Source: Bacilli bacterium (lineage in GTDB: Bacteria; Bacillota_I; Bacilli_A; RF39; UBA660). From it: 7,375 nucleotides of DNA. Both the position numbers and the translations under genes were made by a program. The notes beneath the pieces were generated by a model. The model saw nothing but the letters and a program-made list of their open reading frames with translations. It was not told the origin of the DNA and ran no database searches. This document shows positions 1-4,653 of the stretch, in pieces (the first letter of the stretch is position 1; the number at the start of each line of letters is the position of its first letter). The DNA lies in contig CAAGPL010000086.1 of assembly GCA_900771805.1 (NCBI GenBank), forward strand, positions 1 through 7,375, written 5' to 3'.

Positions 1-190
1 TACTAATACTTTAAATGAAGGTATTATAAAGATTAATAATGAAGGAATCTCTAAATTAACAGAATATGGTAATAAGGTTGTTACTTATAAGAATAAAGTA
101 AAGACTTTAACTGATCTAAGTAAGAACTATAAAGGTTTCGCAAGTGATAATTCAGATAGTACATTATTTATTTATAAGATTTCTAAATAG
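1..190 (+). CDS. C-terminal end of a YhgE/Pip-like membrane-associated protein (5' part outside window)
   Basis: The frame is open from base 2 to a TAG at 188-190, giving 62 residues that end in LFIYKISK. The start lies upstream of the window. The tail has the pattern L-x-EG-(x)n-N-x-EGI-x-KL, then a helical stretch, then LSKNYKGFA and a final hydrophobic strand. From memory, this resembles the C-termini of long YhgE/Pip-related exported or membrane proteins of Bacillota, which end in EGI..KL ... Y..F ... KFIYK. That family call is recall, not a search result. Such proteins are predicted to act at the cell envelope and are often encoded near ABC or MMPL-type transporters; their biochemical role is poorly defined. 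A terminator hairpin starts 17 bases after the stop, so this is the end of a transcription unit. A fragment resembling an earlier part of the same family lies at the right edge of the window. Confidence 0.6.
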   Translation, partial: TNTLNEGIIKINNEGISKLTEYGNKVVTYKNKVKTLTDLSKNYKGFASDNSDSTLFIYKISK

Positions 191-207
191 AAAAAATTTA
201 TTTCATA

Positions 208-241
208 AAAAAAGTATTGAATGATTAATCAATACTTTTTT
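208..241. terminator. Bidirectional intrinsic terminator
   Basis: A perfect stem pairs AAAGTATTGA (211-220) with TCAATACTTT (229-238) around an 8-base loop. Flanking A and T runs extend the pairing to 208-220/229-241. Read on the plus strand it ends in a T tract and closes the gene ending at 190. Read on the minus strand it also ends in a T tract and closes the converging LysR gene. The LysR stop codon (225-227) lies in the loop, so the last LysR codons form one arm of the hairpin. Confidence 0.85.
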
Positions 242-1146
242 CTTGTTTAGTAAGCTTTTTATTTATGAACTTTAAAAATGTTGCGATACCTATATTTTTA
301 GCTTTATCTTTAGAATATATTAAAGTTACATCTCTTTTTGTTAATGGCTTTTCTAAACTTAATTCTTTTAATTTATTGCTTTCAAGTTCTTCTTTTAAAA
401 GTTGTTTTGGCATAATACCAATACCAAAATCATTTTCTGTAAATATTTTAATTAATTGTGTACCACTAAGTTCCATCTCTGGTTTTATATTTATATCATT
501 TGCTTTAAAAAAGTCATCTAGTTGTGCTCTTGAATTAGTACCTTTGGTAATTAAGAGTACAGGTAAATTTTCTAAAGCTTTTAATTTTATATTCTTATTT
601 AATAAATATTCATATTTTTTACCAACAAAAGCACCATCTTCTAATTCACATATTTTAATTCTTTCATATTTACTAATAAGAGAAAGAGGAAAAGTTGATA
701 CTGCACAATCAATAACACTATTTTGAATATCTTTTTCTAAAAAACTTGGACTGCTTGAATAGATTTTTATTTTAATATTTGGATATTTTTCATGAAATTC
801 TTTAATATTTAATATATGGTATTAATATATTTTTAGCAATATTATTAGTTGTTCCTATATTTACTGTAAAATTATATTTTTCTTCTAGTTCATTTATATC
901 ATCATCAATAGATTCAATTTGTTTCATTGCAATTTTTACTTTTTTAAATATTTTTTTTCCAGCTTTTGAAAGAGTTATTCCATCATGATTTCTTACAAAC
1001 AATGTTATATTTAATTGTTCTTCAAGGGTTTTTATTGATCTAGAAATTGCTGGTTGACTAATCATTAGTTCATTCGCTGCTCTTGTGAAATTTCCATTTA
1101 ATGCTACATTGTAAAATATTTTATATAGTTCTAAATTTATGTTCAT
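225..1146 (-). pseudogene. LysR-family transcriptional regulator, frameshifted by a 7-bp duplication
   Basis: The chosen start is ATG at 1146-1144, with AAAGGAG (1162-1156) nine bases upstream. An ATG 20 codons further up (1206) has no such site. The first 113 residues are a typical LysR N-terminus: a winged helix-turn-helix with FTRAANELMISQPAISRSIK (about residues 20-39), then LEEQLNITLFVR and the linker helix. At 801-814 the 7-mer TTTAATA (plus strand) occurs twice in tandem. It shifts the frame and creates a stop at 804-802, leaving a 114-residue product. Downstream, the other frame is open without a stop from 800 to TAA at 227-225, and it encodes a full effector-binding domain (EFHEKYP ... 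GTNSRAQLDDFF ... FGIGIMPKQLL ... INKKLTKQEKSID). Deleting one repeat gives 304 residues, the normal family length, so the lesion looks single and recent. LysR proteins often control a divergently transcribed neighbour; here that is the broken gene at 1324. The truncated product could still fold as a DNA-binding domain, but it would lack ligand sensing. Confidence 0.88.
801..814. repeat. 7-bp tandem duplication inactivating the LysR gene
   Basis: TTTAATA at 801-807 is repeated exactly at 808-814. On the minus strand, removing one copy joins residues PYIK directly to EFHEKYP and restores one open frame from 1146 to 225. The exact head-to-tail arrangement is typical of replication slippage. Confidence 0.9.
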
Positions 1147-1155
1147 ATTAGTATA

Positions 1156-1162
1156 CTCCTTT
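1156..1162 (-). promoter_or_regulatory. Shine-Dalgarno deciding the LysR start
   Basis: On the minus strand AAAGGAG lies nine bases before ATG 1146-1144. This favours that start over the upstream in-frame ATG at 1206, and the protein then begins at the usual point for LysR proteins (MNINLELYKIFYNVA). Confidence 0.8.
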
Positions 1163-1217
1163 ATTATTTCTATTATTATTTCATTACAATATTGCTGTAG
1201 ATACATTAGAGTGTTTA

Positions 1218-1248
1218 ATTATAATTTTTCTTTATACTTCTTAAAGAA
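1218..1248 (-). promoter_or_regulatory. Possible LysR-gene promoter
   Basis: On the minus strand a perfect TATAAT lies at 1223-1218. Only weak -35 candidates occur upstream on that strand (TTCTTT at 1248-1243, 19-bp spacer). A transcript would start near 1211, giving a leader of about 65 bases before the ATG at 1146. In sequence this AT-rich, TATAAT is common by chance. The divergent promoter for the gene at 1324 is less clear: TATTAT at 1289-1294 or TATGAT at 1284-1289, neither with a good -35. Confidence 0.35.
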
Positions 1249-1277
1249 TTATAAATAATAAGCATTATATTTATAAT
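1248..1277. promoter_or_regulatory. Inverted repeat between divergent genes, possible operator
   Basis: ATTATAAATA (1248-1257) and TATTTATAAT (1268-1277) are exact inverted copies separated by 10 bp, so the arms are about two helical turns apart centre to centre. A smaller dyad, TTCTT-A-AAGAA, adjoins at 1238-1248. LysR regulators usually bind such interrupted dyads in the intergenic region of their divergent target. The arms contain only A and T, so chance dyads of this size are expected in this region. A strict T-N11-A box was not convincingly identified. Confidence 0.3.
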
Positions 1278-1323
1278 CTAATTTATGATATTATTAGCAT
1301 GTTTTATGAAATGAGGGGGAAAT

Positions 1324-1903
1324 ATGAAAAAAATAAAATTTAAAAAAATATCTAGAAAGGCAAAAATTGAAATTTCTTTGTTAAGTATTGGAATTTTTGG
1401 TTTTTCTGCTTATAGCACTGTATCTGCTAAAAATGCAACTAATAATAAAGTTTATTTAGTCGATATTGATGATTGCGATGAAAAAACTAAGATCTATGAT
1501 GAAAATGGTAATTTAATAGACTTTCAGGTTGAAGAAGGATTATTAGCAATAGTAGATGATTATAGGACTAAACCGGATAAAATGTATCAAACTGTTATTA
1601 TTAATAATGAAGGGAAAATGACAAGTGGATATATGAATGGTAGACGTAAGTCCTGCACATTCAAAAGACACTTTAGATTTAAAAAATCATATTTCTATGA
1701 GACAAGTATCTACTGATTCAATAATTAAGTATAATGCTGATAGTTATAAAACAGATTAGGATTTAATTAATAAAGAATATTTTGATAAAATAAAAGAAAA
1801 AGCGAAAAAATTAAAAAGAAGGGATGCTATAGCTAAATATGTTGATGATATGTCAGAAAATAAAAATGTATCTGAAAGCCACTACACATTAGTAAAAAGG
1901 TAA
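1324..1903 (+). pseudogene. Decayed gene for a small exported protein of unknown function
   Basis: Translation would start at ATG 1324, preceded by a strong AGGGGGA (1314-1320). The N-terminus is a clear signal peptide: a lysine-rich start (MKKIKFKKISRKAK), a hydrophobic core (ISLLSIGIFGFSAYS, about residues 18-32), then TVSA before KN as a likely signal peptidase I site. About 80 residues of exported domain follow (VYLVDIDDCDEKTKIYDENG ... MYQTVIINNEGKM). After SGYMNG (about 1639) the original frame becomes lysine/arginine-rich and stops at 1716. The frame one base further on reads sensibly from 1640 (VDVSPAHSKDTLDLKNHISM), crosses a TAG at 1757-1759 (a CAG-to-TAG change would explain it), and continues as a charged helical tail to TAA 1901-1903. 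Thus there appear to be one frameshift and one nonsense codon. I do not recognise the family. It faces the broken LysR gene and was plausibly its target. Confidence 0.65.
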
Positions 1904-1961
1904 CTAATAATTTTATTCTTAAATCTTTTCATTTATTTGTGACATTAAAAAATATATAAAT

Positions 1962-2335
1962 ATGAAAAATCTTTTTTATGATTTAGCTACTCATAAGTTT
2001 AATGAATTGTTTTTTAAATAATCAATATATAGGTGTACCTTGTTATTTAGTTGATTGTAATTATAATGGCGATGAACATGAATTATGTCAGATTTCAACA
2101 CTTGTTGGAGATGAGTACTACTATGATTTAAAAAATGATGTTAACGGAGTTTAAAGTTTAGATCCTGTTGCAAATGATCAAGCATTTATTGATATGGTTT
2201 GGGCATCAACTGATAAGAATTCTCATTTATTAAGAGAAAGAGTTGATAGACAAGTTGGACGTCATATTACTGAATATGCTGAAGAAATTGGGGTTAGGAA
2301 CAACCAAATATGAATTAGTAGATTTAGATAAATAA
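1962..2335 (+). pseudogene. Decayed hypothetical gene with several lesions
   Basis: No single long frame exists, but three plausible protein pieces line up. From ATG 1962 the first frame reads MKNLFYDLATHKFNELFF and stops at 2019-2021 after a T/A run. The next frame (≡1 mod 3) picks up NNQYIGVPCYLVDCNYNGDE and continues through QISTLVGDEYYYDL to a TAA at 2152-2154. It then resumes with LDPVANDQAFIDMVWASTDK and RQVGRHITEYAEEIG. At the GGGG run (2290-2293) a one-base shift gives LGTTKYELVDLDK and a TAA at 2333-2335, seven bases before a terminator. That spacing supports this frame as the true C-terminus. Repaired, it would encode about 125 residues, soluble-looking and with no signal peptide. 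No Shine-Dalgarno is visible before 1962, so the real start may be elsewhere or lost. I do not recognise the family. The 58-base gap from the preceding pseudogene contains no recognisable element. Confidence 0.6.
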
Positions 2336-2341
2336 TTGTAC

Positions 2342-2373
2342 GGAAGAAGCAAAATTAATTGTTTCTTTTTTTT
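2342..2373 (+). terminator. Intrinsic terminator after the pseudogene block
   Basis: AAGAAGCAA (2344-2352) pairs with TTGTTTCTT (2359-2367) around the loop AATTAA with one G-U pair. Two more G-U pairs are possible at the base. The 3' arm runs into eight consecutive T (2366-2373). It begins seven bases after the restored stop of the preceding pseudogene and ends just upstream of the ABC operon promoter, insulating the two units. Confidence 0.7.
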
Positions 2374-2404
2374 AAATTTTATATGATATAATATTTGTAG
2401 GTGA
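2362..2404 (+). promoter_or_regulatory. Extended -10 promoter and Shine-Dalgarno of the ABC operon
   Basis: A perfect TATAAT (2387-2392) is preceded by TGA (2384-2386), the extended -10 form. -35 candidates are weak (TTTCTT at 2362-2367 or TCTTTT at 2364-2369). Start would fall near A2399. The Shine-Dalgarno AGGTGA (2399-2404) then lies at the very 5' end of the transcript, and the leader before ATG 2409 is only about 10 bases. No operator dyad is evident around it. Confidence 0.6.
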
Positions 2405-2408
2405 TATT

Positions 2409-4652
2409 ATGATTAGACTTAAAAATGTCTCAAAATTTTATTATAGCAAGGGTGTTATTGCGACAGGTTTTACTAAAGTTAACTTAGAATTTAGTAAGGG
2501 TGAGTTTGTCGCAATTACAGGAGAATCAGGTTCTGGAAAAAGTACACTATTAAATGTTATCTCGGGACTTGATTCTTATGAAGAAGGAGAAATGTATATT
2601 AATGGCTCTGAGACAAGTCATTATTTAGAAAAAGATTGGGAAGTATATAGAAGAAAATACATTGGAAATATCTACCAAAACTTTAATTTAATAAATAGTT
2701 ATACAGTATATCAAAATATAGATTTAATACTTTCACTAAATGGAACTCCACAAAGAGTTAGAAAAATGAAAATACTACAACTTTTGAAAAAAGTAGGAAT
2801 GCTACGTTATAAAAATACAAAAGTCTCAAAACTTTCTGGAGGACAAAAACAACGAGTTGCAATTGCACGTGCTCTTGCAAAAGATGTGCCAGTAATCATT
2901 GCAGATGAACCAACTGGAAGCCTTGATAAAAAAGCAGCAATGGGAGTTATTCATTTATTAAAAGAAATATCAAAAGATAAATTAATAATTATCGTAACAC
3001 ATAACTATGATCAAGTAGAAAAATTTGCTACTAGAAAAATAACTATGCACGATGGAAAAGTATTAGAAGACAAAAAAATATTACCAGTTAATAAAAACGA
3101 TAATTTCATTGAAACTGATAAATTTAAAAATATAAATTTCTTTGAAAAGGTTAGACTGGGTTTTAGAAATACTTTTAATGTTTTACCTAAATTTATATTA
3201 TTATTTTTAGTTTATTCTTTTATTGTTTGTGCTTTAATGGGAGAGTATTCTTATTTCAAACAAAGTGAGTATGAGATGTCTAAAGATGGAGTAAATACAT
3301 TCTTTAATGATTATAGTGATAAAAGAATTGTATTTAATAAGAGTGATAAGAGTGCTTTTACAAAAGAAGAGATTGATAATATTAAAAAGATTGATAATGT
3401 TTCATATGTTTCTGAAAATGATTTATTAAATGACTTAGAATACAATTTTGTTGATAATAATGAAGAAAATTGGTTATATGGGAAGATTAAGTCAATTGAT
3501 AGATTTAGTGGTAATGTTGATGTTGGTAGGATGCCTGAAGCAGAAGATGAAGCAATTATTTGTGGAACAAAAGAAGATTATTATTTAAGTCAATCAACTG
3601 ATTCTATTTTAGAAAAAGACTTTTATTTAATGTCAGATGCTAATGAACAATTAAAAAACTACAAAATTAAAATAGTTGGTATAAAATATACAGATAATAC
3701 TGCTACTTCTCAAGCATATGATTACTATGTTAATAACTCATTTATAGATAAAGTTTTATTACTTACTCATCAATCTAATAGTAAGATTACAATTAACTTT
3801 ATGGGAACTAATCACTCATCAGATCAGACTACTACAAAATTTAAATTAGAAGCGAATGAATGGGTAAGTCCAGGACAAGCATTTATATCAGATGATTTAA
3901 ATATTTATTGCGATAAGAATATTTGTAAAAATAAGTCATTTAATGTTAATGTAAAAAATATATATTATGATGATAATAAGAGTTTTGTAGTTAATAAGAC
4001 TTATACTAAAAATACTATTGGAAATATTTTGTTTCTTCCTAATTATACTAAAGATAAATATGATGAATTTTATAATGGAATAGTATATATAAATCCAGAT
4101 GACTATAATACTTTATTTAATAAAGGAACATATCAAATGAGTGTATATGTATCAGATATTAAAAAGATAGATGATGTTAATAAGGCTCTTAAAGATTTAT
4201 CATATAATACTTTAGAAATCAAAAATACTTTAGTAGCAAATTCTGAGGTAAAGATACTTAGAATTGTAAAAATTATAGTTACGACAATTCTTGTAGTAGT
4301 ATTATTCTTTATTTCATACTTTATTATAAAAATAATTCTTAAGTCACGTAATACATATTACTCAGTACTTAGAATGTTAGGAGCAAGTAAAGGAGTATGT
4401 AGAAGTTTACTTATTAATGAATTATTTAACTTTGCAAATTTAAGTTATTTTATATTTATATTAGTTGCTTATATTAATAAGATGGGTATTATAAATATTG
4501 GTTTTTTGAAGACTATTAATACATATTTTGAATTTAATGATTATTTAGTTTTATATTTTATTCTGATTATTATGTCTATATTAATAAGTGTAAGATATTC
4601 TTCAAGATTATTTAAAGATAGTGTTATGAATACTTATAGAGAGGAGGCTTAA
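2409..4652 (+). CDS. ABC transporter, fused ATPase and FtsX-like permease (MacB/LolD-CDE type), first subunit
   Basis: This 747-residue protein should sit in the cytoplasmic membrane. Its ATPase domain (about residues 1-220) is complete: Walker A GESGSGKST (38-46), Q-loop Q90, signature LSGGQ (142-146), Walker B VIIADE (162-167), D-loop SLD and H-loop H198. The sequence ADEPTG with VGMLRYK before the signature is typical of the LolD/MacB/BceA branch. A short linker leads to TM1 (about 261-277). A large extracytoplasmic domain (about 279-617) follows, with a MacB-like GRMP turn (373-376) and a close cysteine pair (C501, C506). TM2 (about 620-643), TM3 (672-689) and TM4 (712-728) form the permease, with the FtsX coupling motif YYSVLRMLGASKG between TM2 and TM3. 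Proteins of this architecture work as dimers and move or extract substrates at the outer membrane face by mechanotransmission. The start is set by AGGTGA at 2399-2404. Its partner is almost certainly the next gene. The substrate is unknown; peptide or antibiotic handling or lipoprotein release are possibilities from the family only. Confidence 0.92.
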   Translation: MIRLKNVSKFYYSKGVIATGFTKVNLEFSKGEFVAITGESGSGKSTLLNVISGLDSYEEGEMYINGSETSHYLEKDWEVYRRKYIGNIYQNFNLINSYTVYQNIDLILSLNGTPQRVRKMKILQLLKKVGMLRYKNTKVSKLSGGQKQRVAIARALAKDVPVIIADEPTGSLDKKAAMGVIHLLKEISKDKLIIIVTHNYDQVEKFATRKITMHDGKVLEDKKILPVNKNDNFIETDKFKNINFFEKVRLGFRNTFNVLPKFILLFLVYSFIVCALMGEYSYFKQSEYEMSKDGVNTFFNDYSDKRIVFNKSDKSAFTKEEIDNIKKIDNVSYVSENDLLNDLEYNFVDNNEENWLYGKIKSIDRFSGNVDVGRMPEAEDEAIICGTKEDYYLSQSTDSILEKDFYLMSDANEQLKNYKIKIVGIKYTDNTATSQAYDYYVNNSFIDKVLLLTHQSNSKITINFMGTNHSSDQTTTKFKLEANEWVSPGQAFISDDLNIYCDKNICKNKSFNVNVKNIYYDDNKSFVVNKTYTKNTIGNILFLPNYTKDKYDEFYNGIVYINPDDYNTLFNKGTYQMSVYVSDIKKIDDVNKALKDLSYNTLEIKNTLVANSEVKILRIVKIIVTTILVVVLFFISYFIIKIILKSRNTYYSVLRMLGASKGVCRSLLINELFNFANLSYFIFILVAYINKMGIINIGFLKTINTYFEFNDYLVLYFILIIMSILISVRYSSRLFKDSVMNTYREEA
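4642..4647 (+). promoter_or_regulatory. Shine-Dalgarno of second ABC gene inside the first gene's last codons
   Basis: AGGAGG (4642-4647) lies six bases before ATG 4654 and is formed by the GAG GAG GCT codons (EEA) ending the upstream gene, whose TAA is 4650-4652. Only one base separates the stop from the next ATG. This indicates translational coupling and balanced output of the two subunits. Confidence 0.85.
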
Positions 4653-4653
4653 T

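Noticed and set aside
265..726. Plus-strand open frame of 153 codons
   Set aside because: It lies antisense to the effector domain of the LysR gene, lacks a ribosome binding site, and its composition (runs of F, L, S, I) is what the reverse strand of an AT-rich gene gives.
1144..1206. Upstream ATG at 1206 as the LysR start
   Set aside because: It has no Shine-Dalgarno, its 20 extra residues do not resemble a LysR N-terminus, and the ATG at 1146 has AAAGGAG at nine bases.
1757..1759. TAG read as an amino acid (recoding)
   Set aside because: The gene ending at 190 uses TAG followed by a terminator, and the 1324 gene also carries a frameshift, so simple decay explains it better.
1921..1980. 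Inverted repeat TTTTCAT/ATGAAAA with flanking AT-rich arms as an RNA element
   Set aside because: The pairing is short, bulged and pure A/T-rich; such matches are common by chance here and nothing else supports an RNA gene.
2311..2313. TGA as tryptophan (Mycoplasma-type code)
   Set aside because: The TGA appears only in the shifted frame of a pseudogene; the tryptophans checked in the intact genes use TGG and no in-frame TGA was seen there.
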